From Anaerotignum neopropionicum (GTDB lineage Bacteria > Bacillota > Clostridia > Lachnospirales > Anaerotignaceae), in the NCBI RefSeq assembly GCF_001571775.1, contig NZ_LRVM01000005.1, positions 1 to 64,000 of the forward strand: a stretch of 64,000 nt of DNA. Direction: 5' to 3'. The translations under genes and the position numbers were made by a program. Below the pieces are notes generated by a model. It made no database searches. It was not told the DNA's origin and worked only from the letters and a program-made list of their open reading frames with translations. Each line of letters starts with the position of its first letter. Position 1 is the stretch's first letter. Positions 46,301-55,069 of this stretch are shown here, in pieces.

Positions 46301-48226
46301 TCGGATGACATCCTTAATTGCATAGGCCTCCCCAATCATATACAGTAAAAACTCCAGGCTCACGTTACCTTTGATTGTGACCCGTTCCACAATTTTTATC
46401 ACATAATCAACAAGCCCAGGTTTTTTCAAAAAAGCCGTTGCCATATCCTTTAAATTCTGGAGGATTGCCGCCCGAATTTCCAAGGAATCGTTTTGGGCAT
46501 AACTATGCATAAAGGAAAGTAAAATTTGCTGCTCCTCCTCCTTCAAAAGGCCTTGGGGCACAGACGGCAGTGTATCAATGAGGATAAACGCTGTATCTTC
46601 CGGCCAAGCGGTGTTTTTATAATACTCTAAAATGGAGGCAATATATTTACCCCTTGCTTCTTCCCTGCAATTTTCCAACAAAGATGTTACCACTCTTTTC
46701 AAACCATAGCCTAGCCAACGGCGATGCCTGTCTATCATTTTATGGTCAGGAATAATAATCATGTACAAATATTTTTCCCACATATCAAAACTGGAAATCT
46801 CGTCTAAAATAATATCCACATCGGCAGGCAGCTCCTTACCATACTCAATATCATAATGAGCAATCATATTTCCCAATAAATCTCCGGCTTGGCGGCGAAT
46901 ATCTCCCTCTCTGTGCACCATCAATTCATAAAGAAAGATAATGGACATCTGCTTTTGCTTTTGATTCATGTAGGTAAAATATTCAGAAAAAATATTTAAA
47001 TAAGCCCTAGAATTTTTCCAATCTCTGGCACTTCTTGCCGTTTCCAAAATTGCTCCAAAGCTCGCCTCTCGGCTTAATTTATGCATCAAGTGAATATTAT
47101 GATTAACTGCAATATTTTTAAGCACATCTACGGTTTCGTTAATATCCAATAACGCCAATTCCTTATGGCTAACCTCGCTTAAAGTATCCTGGGTTAAATC
47201 CGTATTTACACCAATGGAATGCATATATTGCTCGAAGTCTGCTAGGCGGGAATACACATGGCGATAACGGTTTTCCTTTGCCTGATCCACATTGTCCAGC
47301 TTTTCCAAAATAACCCGAAAAGACTCCTCCAAGGAATAAATCCCCATAATTTCCTTGCCGTTTTCAAAGCCCCTGCTCTTTACGCGAAAATCGGAATAAA
47401 TCAAAATCAAAGACTCTGCAGGAAGGTTCTCCAGCTCCAAGTCCCAAGTGGAGTGGTTTGCGGCAATATGACCAATATCAAAAAGCCCATTTGCTTGAAA
47501 CCAAACATCGGTGTAATAATAGTGAAGATAAGGAATTCGCTTTACCTCGTTTTCCTTGCAGCCAAACTTCCCCAGGTCGTGCCCTGCCGCCGCACCGGAA
47601 ATCAAGCCCAAGTCCACAGGCACATTTGCCCGTGCTAGCTGCCTGCCAATGTGCATGGCAATATAATGCACCCCTGCAACATGGGCAAGGGTATCAAAAG
47701 GCGTTACCTCACGCCCAATTCGCATAATTTCGTAAATATACTGCTCATGAAAACAATTGATGAACTTGGAATATTGGGCTTCATATGGGCTGTTTTCCAT
47801 TTCCTCCACCGTTGCAAAAGCAAAATCTCTGTGAATACCAAAGGGCTGCACTTCCCTTTCGTAGGCTAGAAAGACACGCAAAATCTCTAAATAAAACAGT
47901 ACGGCACGCCGCTCCTTTGTCTCCAAAACAATATCCATTCGATGGGGATAAATTTCTTTGATTAAAAAACGAAAAATATACGTCAACCAGCCCTCTTGCG
48001 GCGCTTCCTTCGCCAGTGAAGAAAGCATTTCTTCACAATAGGAAAGCACGGTTAAACAAGAGATTTCCTCACCCTTTATAATTTCGTCGATTGCCTCCAG
48101 CCAATATTCCTTTTCTAAAAAAGCAATTACCGTTTTCTTTTTGATTAGGGTCTTTCTCATAAACTCCCTATTTGTAAGGGCTGCCAATAGCCCCTTATAT
48201 ATTGCAGCCCCTCTTTTTTTCTTCAT
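43376..48226 (-). CDS. Giant multidomain protein: HD region, helical repeats, nucleotidylyltransferase, acetyltransferase-like and phosphoribosyltransferase-like regions
   Basis: A 1616-residue cytoplasmic protein. An HD hydrolase-like region (about 160-300) holds GHDLGKFG near 209. A long all-helical part (about 340-840) looks like HEAT/ARM repeats. A NadD/CoaD-type nucleotidylyltransferase (about 910-1080) has the motif FFPGSFDPFSLGH near 924 and the C-terminal SSSRIREN signature near 1075. A region about 1090-1300 looks GNAT-like, and a region about 1330-1540 carries a PRPP-loop-like ILVDDLLHKG near 1427. NadD and the HD protein YqeK are separate neighbours in many Firmicutes, so this may be an extreme fusion around NAD or a related nucleotide. 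It starts at ATG behind GGGAGG. Function unknown. Confidence 0.8.
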   Translation of the reverse strand: MKKKRGAAIYKGLLAALTNREFMRKTLIKKKTVIAFLEKEYWLEAIDEIIKGEEISCLTVLSYCEEMLSSLAKEAPQEGWLTYIFRFLIKEIYPHRMDIVLETKERRAVLFYLEILRVFLAYEREVQPFGIHRDFAFATVEEMENSPYEAQYSKFINCFHEQYIYEIMRIGREVTPFDTLAHVAGVHYIAMHIGRQLARANVPVDLGLISGAAAGHDLGKFGCKENEVKRIPYLHYYYTDVWFQANGLFDIGHIAANHSTWDLELENLPAESLILIYSDFRVKSRGFENGKEIMGIYSLEESFRVILEKLDNVDQAKENRYRHVYSRLADFEQYMHSIGVNTDLTQDTLSEVSHKELALLDINETVDVLKNIAVNHNIHLMHKLSREASFGAILETARSARDWKNSRAYLNIFSEYFTYMNQKQKQMSIIFLYELMVHREGDIRRQAGDLLGNMIAHYDIEYGKELPADVDIILDEISSFDMWEKYLYMIIIPDHKMIDRHRRWLGYGLKRVVTSLLENCREEARGKYIASILEYYKNTAWPEDTAFILIDTLPSVPQGLLKEEEQQILLSFMHSYAQNDSLEIRAAILQNLKDMATAFLKKPGLVDYVIKIVERVTIKGNVSLEFLLYMIGEAYAIKDVIRGVSFRRIFEDDRVVSDIFLENLKAATPWKIKIINMELLFERIRLGIVMPKLHVATHLSNLLKVSEQVTVRHFAGETLVKLAPLLSWDQRNEVAIELTKGLEIGEFEFSKYIPQYLGEYVMFLHPKELNEFLLDIHRLQCSTNDRIASVALDTLGVMVRHYEKYSARFPEYIAIYEERKKKILGMILSGFASYHTNVNREAFWVVGHELFGNNGLTLREKKNIFAFISKKLITLTEKEEKSELGFFSDTAGWNAIYRFISDYLFVKGSFSFKEPNKVAFFPGSFDPFSLGHKEIAKEIRDMGFIVYLALDEFSWSKKTQPHMVRRWIINMSIANEENIYLFPENVPVNIANPEDLKRLRELFPGKEVYMVAGSDVVQNASSYKIEPVEDSIQTFPHILFLRETDSDIGEKAKNAYNYIQNEVLELKLPTHFEDVSSSRIRENIDHNRDISNLIDTVAQNYIYENSLYLREPQYKRLLETKAVEVAHFSEVEAAEGVIFGSTIPTEASNSLLDAMHRPGSEMTVVFDKYGWGKPDGIMVYRHLATAELYSEFGDIETASYIRENTSGKIILFEACFARENSKIDDLEQILFTESIAKALKEDYTYGVFSLISGNVTERMQDVLEGQGFLKLLKNTVRDIYVVDMKSPITLYHNIQTAIKEPFNSSERILKTLRETHGRFQKALAKLNPGGLVISFDAGMMHNRLVELITQANGVPKEPTEIRTLGSNMCVPFGKILKGIVIPNTVTKVLHTEKEFDREIKSFKIKEFPQYLPLDCQVRMIKSFRRPVILVDDLLHKGYRIRELNPLFQEEAVDIDRIVVGVLSGRGRDLMEIQGRKVESAYFIPCLKAWFVETSMYPFIGGDGVKQLRNRDSGMIDSVNLILPYVMPGFIEGASKEAIYDLSMVCLQNTRDILRALEGEYQRAFERSLTLDRLNEVVISPRCPDRGSSMRYDYHLPASVYVENDIEQLVRLKHLVK

Positions 48227-48521
48227 ACACGGCCTCCCTTTTCTCTTTCTTCAATTTTAGCACTACCCTCGTCCCGTTTCAATAGGCGTAAGCGCTTTCT
48301 GAGGGGTTTCCCTTGAATTTTTTCATCCTTTTGCTTAAAAAACAGCAAATTGCACTGCCTTTTTTGTGAATAATTCGGAAATATTTTAGATTTTTTATCA
48401 ATAATAATGGTCAAATGTTTCTAATATAAACCTTTCTCCTATGGTACGGAAATTGTCACCAAACCAAAAAATGCTTTTTTAAAGACAGCTTTCTTTGCTT
48501 TTTCTTGAAAATTTGCATCAA
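48227..48521. other. Intergenic region upstream of the giant gene
   Basis: About 300 bases with the presumed operon promoter on the minus strand. No clear consensus boxes or RNA elements were found. Confidence 0.4.
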
Positions 48522-48577
48522 AAAAGCCCAATTGCAAGGATTTTAAAGCATATCCTGTATAAGCAAGCGGGCTTTTT
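48522..48577 (-). terminator. Terminator of the HtrA gene
   Basis: On the minus strand AAAGCCCGCTTGC pairs with GCAATTGGGCTTT (two mismatches), followed by TTT. It lies about 60 bases after the stop codon. Confidence 0.65.
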
Positions 48578-48633
48578 CATGAAGCGTGTCAACCTTTTTA
48601 TCAAGGAAAACCGCAATATTTAAACACTATTCA

Positions 48634-50040
48634 TTAATTAATACTATTTTTATCGGCAATGACCAGCTTTAAATCGTGGCCCGTTTCGCCATTTCTTACT
48701 ACATGAACATCTATAGTATCTCCAACCTTAGTTTCTCCAACAACCTCTATCAAAGAATCCATATCCATAACGGTTTTTCCATTAAAAGCAGTAATAATAT
48801 CACCTACCATAATTCCGGCCTCTTCGGCAGGACCGCCTTCTGCCACTTCCATAATCAAGGCACCTACAGGAAGTTTATATAATTCTGCATTTTCCGTAGT
48901 AATGCTAGTACCCTTAATGCCAATATGAGGCTTTGGTTGCGTTCCGTTTTCCAATAAATCCTGAATAACAGGGGAAATCACGTTGCTTGGAATTGCATAA
49001 CCCATACCCTCTGCCATGGAAGAATTATATTTTGCTGTGTTAATTCCAATAACCTCGCCCGCATTGTTTACCAAGGGGCCACCGCTGTTCCCGCCGTTAA
49101 TTGCAGCACTTGTTTGTAAAACAGTAAGCTGGTTTCCTTCTACATTAATGGTTTGCTCTGTCATACTAACCATACCATCCGTTGCGGAAAGACCCATACC
49201 CATTGCATTTCCGATGGCAATTACGCTATCCCCAACCTCTAGGCTGTCAGAATCACCAAAGGTTGCTACGCTAATTTGTTTGACCCCTGCACTTTTCAAA
49301 TCGTCCCAGGAAACAGTGATCACCGCCAAGTCCGACTCACTCTTTGTTCCAACAACCTTTGCCGGAACGTTAACATCGCCATCAAATGTTATAAAAATGG
49401 AAGTTGCACCGTCAACCACATGGTTATTTGTAGCGATAGCCACCTTTTCATCGTCTGAATAGAAAATTACACCGCTGCCCATGCCGTTGGATTCATAAGG
49501 AACACTAAAGGAACCAAAATATTGTGCAGTGCCCGTAGCCTTTGTGGAAATGCTGACAACCGAGGGCTTTACGCTTTTAATGATATCCACCGCGGACATT
49601 CCTGCAGTGTTTGTAGAAACCTTTTGCGCCACCACAGGCGTTTTTGTCACCGCTGGCTCATCATTGAAATAATATTTCACTGCACCGTAGCCTGCTCCCA
49701 TACTTGCACCGCCCGCCACACTGACAATTAAGCATGCAGCAATAAACCTGCCCCAGTTGCGTTTCTTTTTGGGTGTTTTCTTCACCTGCTCCTCATAGCG
49801 ATACTCTCGAATAGAAGGGCCTTCGCAAATGTCTGTCTTATCCTGCCTATTATGGAATGAATCACCCTCTGCAAGTCCGTCGTCTTTCGAAGTTTGATTT
49901 TCCTCTTCCAGCGAACACTCTTGTGTAAAACCTTCCACCACTTCAGGCATTGCCTCCTTATCCATTTGCTCATCCTTCCTATAGAAATCATCTTTTTCTG
50001 GATTTATATTGTTTAAATTCATATCTTCATTTTCAAACAC
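48634..50040 (-). CDS. HtrA/DegP-type membrane serine protease
   Basis: A 468-residue protease. An acidic cytoplasmic N-terminus of about 95 residues is followed by one membrane segment (FIAACLIVSVAGGASMGAGYG), a trypsin-like domain and a C-terminal PDZ domain. The triad is intact: His in ATNNHVVDG, Asp in SDLAVI and Ser in GGNSGGPL. It degrades or refolds damaged extracytoplasmic proteins. The start is GTG at 50040, with GGAGG nine bases upstream. An out-of-frame ATG overlaps the start and would end after a few codons. Upstream DNA carries inverted repeats. Confidence 0.93.
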   Translation of the reverse strand: MFENEDMNLNNINPEKDDFYRKDEQMDKEAMPEVVEGFTQECSLEEENQTSKDDGLAEGDSFHNRQDKTDICEGPSIREYRYEEQVKKTPKKKRNWGRFIAACLIVSVAGGASMGAGYGAVKYYFNDEPAVTKTPVVAQKVSTNTAGMSAVDIIKSVKPSVVSISTKATGTAQYFGSFSVPYESNGMGSGVIFYSDDEKVAIATNNHVVDGATSIFITFDGDVNVPAKVVGTKSESDLAVITVSWDDLKSAGVKQISVATFGDSDSLEVGDSVIAIGNAMGMGLSATDGMVSMTEQTINVEGNQLTVLQTSAAINGGNSGGPLVNNAGEVIGINTAKYNSSMAEGMGYAIPSNVISPVIQDLLENGTQPKPHIGIKGTSITTENAELYKLPVGALIMEVAEGGPAEEAGIMVGDIITAFNGKTVMDMDSLIEVVGETKVGDTIDVHVVRNGETGHDLKLVIADKNSIN

Positions 50041-50242
50041 ATCAAATTACCTCCGTTCATTTTTTATAGTTATAAGTATAACGCATCCTTTTGAACAAAA
50101 TATGAACGAGAAATAAATAATTGGTTAATTTAACGGTTTTTATAAATTTTTTCCCAAAAAGGAAAGAAATTTATAAATAGTTTCGACTAGGTATATTCCT
50201 AGGCGAAACTGGGTGTTGCAAAACACCCAGCCGGACTGTACA
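50041..50242. other. htrA upstream region with several inverted repeats
   Basis: Three hairpins lie in a row. TATAAATTTTTTCC (50141-50154) pairs with GGAAAGAAATTTATA (50161-50175), GTTTCG-A-CTAGG (50180-50191) with CCTAG-G-CGAAAC (50198-50209), and CTGGGTGTT (50209-50217) with AACACCCAG (50222-50230). They adjoin repeat B2 and may belong to it. Confidence 0.5.
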
Positions 50243-50411
50243 CAAAATCAAAACCTTGAGGGATTTGCCCTCAAACACCCACAAGGGTTTCACCCTTGAC
50301 CCATCAAAAACCGCATAGCTAAGTGGTTTTAATAAAAGTTTTTGATCTTGCTTTTTTCAAAAGGCAAGTGGGTTTAGGCAACGCCCAAGGTTTGTCTTCG
50401 CTCTGACTAGG
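50243..50411 (+). repeat. Dispersed repeat family B, copy 2
   Basis: Matches 33604-33770 block by block in the same orientation, beginning AAAATCAAAACCTTGAGGG and ending GCAAGTGGGTTTAGGCAACGC and a CTCTGAC segment. It contains the same internal hairpins and no ORF. Confidence 0.8.
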
Positions 50412-51188
50412 TGTAGCAAAAAACATCACCGTCATATTATTTCTCAGGAAATTCCATTGTCTCTGCATATAGAAGTAACCACCGGGATTGCGCTGCTGAT
50501 CAGCCAATGAAACTGAAAAAGCTGTTTTCCCAAATTATTTTTTATATTATACATAAATACGATTAAATTTTGATCCTTATATTCCTAATGAATAACTTCA
50601 TTCCTATAATACACCGCCAAACAAATATATTATACACAGATATTATCACTACTGCAACTTTGTTTTCTCAAATTCTAATGTAGTGATAGCATTCCATAAT
50701 AATCCAATTACAGCCAATTTGCAAAGATGCTTCAAGGTTTTTTTCAATATTGTCCACGGCATTTTTATCGAAAAATGCAGCTCGCAAGACAATACGGCTG
50801 TAGGAATTGTTTTTCCAATCCAGTTTTTGAAGATTTCCTTACCTACCGCTGTGGGTGTGAAAATGAAGGCTATTAATTTTAACTTTCAGCCAAAAGATAA
50901 GTATGTATATTTTTCTACTCTTGCACCAAAGACCGTTCTTCCTTCCCCTTTCTTATTTTTTTCTACTAGCAAAGCATCTTTATTAAAATTATTTCATACA
51001 AAAAACCTCCTAAAACAAATGTCTTAAGAGGTTATAAATATCGGTGTCGTTCTTAGCGGTTCGCTGCAATCCTCTAAGAATTTTGCACAGAAAAACCACT
51101 TTCCCACGAAGAAATTATTTAGGGTTTTAAAGATATTCCCACCCCAATTTCTTAGTAAGCTTTCTCTAATAACCAAGGCTCTCCTTAA
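50412..51188. other. Intergenic region before trpS, possible gene remnant
   Basis: About 780 bases. A minus-strand frame from about 50886 to 50652 is open for 78 codons with a protein-like pattern (TPTAVGKEIFKNWIG, KLAVIGLLWNAITTLEF) but lacks a usable start and ribosome-binding site. I do not recognise it; it may be decayed. A weak hairpin AACCTCCTAA/TTAAGAGGTT lies at about 51004-51033. Confidence 0.4.
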
Positions 51189-52193
51189 TCAGCGGATTTT
51201 TACCGGGAAACCAACCTTTTTTTGCACCTTTGACAAGGTTCTTTCTGCAATACGTCCAGCTTTTTCCCCTCCGCTTTTAATCACACTATCCAGATAATCC
51301 TTATTTGCTTCCAATTCTTTCACACGTTTTTGAATAGGCTCCAGCTTTGCCACAACCGCTTCGCCTACAGATGTTTTAAAGGTGCCATAACCGGCATTTG
51401 CAAATTCTCTTTCCGCCGCTTCTGGAGAAACCCCTGTTACAGCACAATAAATACCCAAAAGATTGGATATCCCCGGTTTGTCCTCACCAAAACGCACCTG
51501 ATTGTCGGAATCCGTCATGGCACGCTTGAATTTATTCATTATCACCGATGGTTCATCCAACAGAGCAATGGTATTATTTTGATTTTCGTCGGACTTGGAC
51601 ATTTTTTTGGTAGGCTCCTGCAGTGCCATGATTTTTGCCCCAACCTTGCCAATATATGCTTCGGGGATCTTAAAGGTGTCACTATAAATACCGTTAAAGC
51701 GCATGGCAATATCTCTGGTAATTTCCAAATGCTGACGCTGATCCTCCCCAACAGGCACCAAATCCGTCTGATACAGCAAAATATCCGCCGCCATCAAAAC
51801 CGGGTAAGTAAACAAGCCTGCGTTGATATTATCTGCATGCTTGGCAGACTTATCCTTAAACTGTGTCATTCTGCTTAGTTCACCCATGTAGGTGTAGCAA
51901 TTCAAAATCCAGCTCAATTCTGCGTGCTGAGACACATGAGATTGATAATAAATTATGTTCTTTTCGGGATCCAATCCAACGGCAAGATACTGAGTTAAAA
52001 GATCCCTTGCCTGCTTGCGCAGCTTCTGAGGATCCTGACGCACTGTAATTGCATGCATATCTACAATGCAATACAAGCAATCGTAATCATCTTGAAGCTT
52101 TGTCCAGTTATTGAGTGCACCAAGATAATTTCCCAAAGTAATTAATCCCGAAGGCTGCATGCCGCTAAAAATTCTTTTTTTCTCATCTACCAT
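51189..52193 (-). CDS. trpS: Tryptophanyl-tRNA synthetase
   Basis: A 334-residue class I synthetase charging tRNA-Trp. The HIGH-equivalent is PSGLITLGNYLGAL (near residue 14) and the KMSKS loop is intact in KKMSKSDENQ (near 197). The specificity region YQTDLVPVGEDQRQHLE is typical. AGAGGAGAT precedes the ATG. No T-box is visible in the 105-base gap upstream. Confidence 0.96.
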   Translation of the reverse strand: MVDEKKRIFSGMQPSGLITLGNYLGALNNWTKLQDDYDCLYCIVDMHAITVRQDPQKLRKQARDLLTQYLAVGLDPEKNIIYYQSHVSQHAELSWILNCYTYMGELSRMTQFKDKSAKHADNINAGLFTYPVLMAADILLYQTDLVPVGEDQRQHLEITRDIAMRFNGIYSDTFKIPEAYIGKVGAKIMALQEPTKKMSKSDENQNNTIALLDEPSVIMNKFKRAMTDSDNQVRFGEDKPGISNLLGIYCAVTGVSPEAAEREFANAGYGTFKTSVGEAVVAKLEPIQKRVKELEANKDYLDSVIKSGGEKAGRIAERTLSKVQKKVGFPVKIR

Positions 52194-52298
52194 TTATTTC
52201 TATCTCCTCTCACGTATCACAATCAACAAAAAGATGGCCTGCGGAAGCTTCCCAGTGCCACCTTTCTTTGTTTTATTTCTTTGTTTTATTTCTTTGTT

Positions 52299-52523
52299 TT
52301 ATTCCTTTTCTTTGTATTCGCCATCAATAAACCCAGTATCTATAGGGATAATGCATACACAAATCACATATGCCAAAATACCGAAAAATACTGCTGTAAA
52401 CAAGCTTCCCAATATCCACAGCAAACGAACTAAGGTAGGATCAATATCAAAATACTCTCCTATGCCGCCGCATACACCTGAAATTTTTACATTTGTACTG
52501 GAACGATATAATCTTTTTGTCAT
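52299..52523 (-). CDS. PspC domain membrane protein
   Basis: A 74-residue protein made of one PspC domain: KRLYRSSTNVKISGVCGGIGEYF and LLWILGSLFTAVFFGILAYVIC. PspC proteins sense or relay envelope stress; in Firmicutes short versions often stand alone. Its start overlaps the radC stop by four bases. Confidence 0.9.
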   Translation of the reverse strand: MTKRLYRSSTNVKISGVCGGIGEYFDIDPTLVRLLWILGSLFTAVFFGILAYVICVCIIPIDTGFIDGEYKEKE

Positions 52524-53224
52524 AATTTTCCCTCCATAACCTCTTTACTTAATAATTTATTTTCTAAAAAACTAAAAGTCGTGCCATCTGCAACAATGAT
52601 ATGGTCAATCAGCTGAACCTCTACGGCATATAACAGACCCCACAGCTTTGTTGTTGTTTCAATGTCATCAAAGGTAGGCTTACTTGTGCCACCGGGGTGA
52701 TTATGGGTAAAAATCACAGCCGAAGCCTGTAGTTTTAACGCAGCCTGCATCACAATCCTTGGGTGTATCGCCGCTGAATTTACTGTACCCTCCGCAATTT
52801 GCACCGTATTGATTAACCGACGCTTATTATCAAGACAGATTACATAAAAATACTCCCTGTTTTTGTATGCCATAAGTGCTTTGCAATATTCAACCGCGCG
52901 GCTCAAAGAATTCAACATGGGTCTATCTCGCCAACGGGCTTGCATACACCGTCTGCTCAACTCCTTTTGCAAAGAAACCAATATTGCCGTATTTTGACCT
53001 ACGCCGCAAAGGTTGGAAATATCAGCCGGCTCCGCTTCCACCAAGGTTGGCAAAGAACCGAATTCCTTTATCATTCTATGAGCAAGGGGATTCGTATCAC
53101 CTCTGGGCACAGAATAATAAAGAAGCATCTCCAAAAGCTCATGATCATGAAAGCCTTCGCCACCCTCTTGTAAAAAGCGCTGCCGCATTCGTTCCCGATG
53201 CCCACTATGGATATCCGCTGCCAT
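52520..53224 (-). CDS. radC: RadC-family protein with JAMM/MPN motif
   Basis: A 234-residue protein. The N-terminal helix-hairpin-helix region (about 15-75) is followed by a JAMM-type domain with the metal motif THNHPGGTSKPTFDD (about 172-186). Despite the name, a DNA-repair role is not established for the family. It is the second gene of a minus-strand run with DUF402 and PspC genes. Confidence 0.92.
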   Translation of the reverse strand: MAADIHSGHRERMRQRFLQEGGEGFHDHELLEMLLYYSVPRGDTNPLAHRMIKEFGSLPTLVEAEPADISNLCGVGQNTAILVSLQKELSRRCMQARWRDRPMLNSLSRAVEYCKALMAYKNREYFYVICLDNKRRLINTVQIAEGTVNSAAIHPRIVMQAALKLQASAVIFTHNHPGGTSKPTFDDIETTTKLWGLLYAVEVQLIDHIIVADGTTFSFLENKLLSKEVMEGKL

Positions 53225-53227
53225 AAA

Positions 53228-53722
53228 TTACCCCTCAATTTCCAAAAACCGAATTAGTTCGGCAAAGCCATCATTATAAATGATTTGCAAAAGAGCATCT
53301 AACCGCCGAAGGGCGTCCTTCACATTTTTCTCGCAAATAATGCCATTTTCTAAGCAGTCAGCCAGCTCCGCCAGATCAACCACCTTTACAAAACCATTTT
53401 CCATTACAATAACATCCGCCAATAAATCGCTGAAAATATAACAATTTTCCTCTTTATTGAATTCCGTATCTATAATATCACAATAAAAATAAACCAGCTC
53501 ATTTTTTTCATTTAAAAACTTACTTATTTTAAAACCCTTTTTTAAATAATAACATGAAACTCCATGACTAAACGCATCTTTTGGGCGAAAAACGAACCAT
53601 TTGGTAATAATCACATCTTCATCATGATAAAAAATTTCATCATCCTTTAGGCAAATTGTTTCATTTGGAATAAACCGCTTGCGGTAGAGCTTTAAATCAC
53701 TCAATTTCTCACCCATCCTCAT
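53228..53722 (-). CDS. DUF402 domain protein
   Basis: A 164-residue protein with the DUF402 beta-barrel pattern (YYLKKGFKISKFLNEKNELVYFYCDIID, then YIFSDLLADVIVMENG). The family includes nucleoside phosphatases and RNA-binding proteins such as FAU-1; the activity of this one is unknown. The start could be 53722 or the in-frame ATG at 53716, neither with an ideal ribosome-binding site. It lies three bases before radC. Confidence 0.8.
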   Translation of the reverse strand: MRMGEKLSDLKLYRKRFIPNETICLKDDEIFYHDEDVIITKWFVFRPKDAFSHGVSCYYLKKGFKISKFLNEKNELVYFYCDIIDTEFNKEENCYIFSDLLADVIVMENGFVKVVDLAELADCLENGIICEKNVKDALRRLDALLQIIYNDGFAELIRFLEIEG

Positions 53723-53732
53723 CTAAAACAGC

Positions 53733-54023
53733 CTATTCAAAGGTTAAAACGTCACATTGGATCAATTGGGCATCCTCTCGCAAAGCTCGCATCTTGGGCG
53801 CATAGGTAACAAAGTGTTCAGAATTTTTGTGTGCCTCCACCGCCTCTTGGTCCGTATATTTTTCTACGAAATAATATACGTTTTCCTCGTTAGAATCTTT
53901 CACGAAGTCATAAAAAATACACCCCGCTTCTTTTCTTGTTTCCGAAACTAACTTCTCCGCCACCTGTAAAAATGCCTCTTTATTTTTTTGTGGTACAACA
54001 CTCTTTGCAATTAAAACAATCAT
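53733..54023 (-). CDS. ABM-domain (YgiN-like) monooxygenase family protein
   Basis: A 96-residue ferredoxin-like fold protein of the antibiotic biosynthesis monooxygenase family. Typical motifs are EAGCIFYDFVKDS and YYFVEKYTDQEAVEAHKNSEHF. Family members oxidise quinols or degrade reactive compounds without cofactors. ATG at 54023 is the start used by the family; the open frame extends nine codons further. Substrate unknown. Confidence 0.88.
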   Translation of the reverse strand: MIVLIAKSVVPQKNKEAFLQVAEKLVSETRKEAGCIFYDFVKDSNEENVYYFVEKYTDQEAVEAHKNSEHFVTYAPKMRALREDAQLIQCDVLTFE

Positions 54024-54134
54024 GCACTCAGTCCTTTTTATTATTATCATTTATTTTATTATAAAAAATTATACCATAAAATACAAGAATTGATCTTAAA
54101 ATCCAACAAATTATTTTATAATTCTTTATTAATT

Positions 54135-54542
54135 TTATACAGGCTGATTTTCCCTAGGCAAACCACGCTCCATTAAGCGGCGCAAAACCTCCTCATCGGC
54201 AGGGCAAAAGGCATACTTGGGGATATCCTCAACCTTAATCCAGAGAAAATCCTCATGCTCCAGCAGTTGGGGTGTGCCTTGGAAAATTGTCGCCCAAAAC
54301 AACGTAAGCTCTATGGTAATATCAGGATAACTATGCGTTAGCTCCATAAAAACCTCACCCACCTTTACCGTAATACCCAATTCCTCCCGGCACTCTCGCA
54401 CAAGTGCCTTCTCCTTGCTCTCCCCTGCTTCTCGCTTGCCACCAACAAATTCCCACAACAACCCTCTTTTTTTATGCGCCGGCCGCTGACAGATCAAAAA
54501 ACGGTCATCTTGACAAAGCAAGGCCGCAACGACTTCCGTCAT
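54135..54542 (-). CDS. Nudix hydrolase, MutT-like
   Basis: A 135-residue pyrophosphohydrolase. The Nudix box is GGKREAGESKEKALVRECREELGI (first part GGKREAGESKEKALVRE). The N-terminal VVAALLCQDDRFLICQRP and the VGGK segment match 8-oxo-dGTP-cleaving MutT proteins, which prevent oxidative mutations. ATG at 54542 has AGAGGTG six bases upstream; the GTG at 54551 is less likely. It is followed by other stress-related genes. Confidence 0.88.
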   Translation of the reverse strand: MTEVVAALLCQDDRFLICQRPAHKKRGLLWEFVGGKREAGESKEKALVRECREELGITVKVGEVFMELTHSYPDITIELTLFWATIFQGTPQLLEHEDFLWIKVEDIPKYAFCPADEEVLRRLMERGLPRENQPV

Positions 54543-54554
54543 ATTTTTCACCTC

Positions 54555-54860
54555 TTACCCAAAATATCCACATTCACAAAGTAACGCCAAGCACTGATTT
54601 ACCTCATCATCCTCAAACAAGGTGCCGTATTCCCCTTTGACAATTAATGCCTCCATGGATAAATCCAGCCGTCTGTTTTTTTTAAGAAGCTCAAAATTTT
54701 CGGAGCAGCCGTTTCTTTCCAAGGCTCTCCGGGCAACCAAAACACCGCCACGTTCCTGTATATTTTTCAAAAGCCTTGCAGCGTTATAGTCTTCCATTCC
54801 TTGGGCTTCCTCTGCTTTTTTCATCCATTCTTCAGAGAATTTTTTTTCTAAATCTGTCAT
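54555..54860 (-). CDS. Conserved small protein of unknown function
   Basis: A 101-residue acidic helical protein. The arrangement RRALERNGCSENFELLKKNRRLDLSMEALIV resembles a domain found alone or at the ends of larger proteins in Lachnospiraceae, with the same LWE.RLDLSVE-type core. No function is known to me. GGAGGAAAG lies before the ATG. It lies 12 bases upstream of the Nudix gene, probably in the same transcript. Confidence 0.65.
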   Translation of the reverse strand: MTDLEKKFSEEWMKKAEEAQGMEDYNAARLLKNIQERGGVLVARRALERNGCSENFELLKKNRRLDLSMEALIVKGEYGTLFEDDEVNQCLALLCECGYFG

Positions 54861-55069
54861 TTTCTTTCCTCCTGTTTATTATTATCTAAGTGCTTCATGC
54901 ATTTCCTTGCATGAAATACAATTCTCCCTGAAATGAGGCCAATGGCGACCACAATGCAGCTTGCCTTGATAAAAAACGCCTTTGTACAATAAACATAAAC
55001 TTCCCATAAAAAAAGCAATGTAATCATTCTTTAAAGAATGTTTTTCCCATGATTTCCCTCAAAAATTTT

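Noticed and set aside
50683-51027. 114-codon plus-strand frame upstream of trpS
   Set aside because: No initiation signal; the opposite strand shows the more protein-like frame, itself without a start.
51189-52298. T-box in front of trpS
   Set aside because: The 105-base upstream gap is too short and has no T-box sequence.
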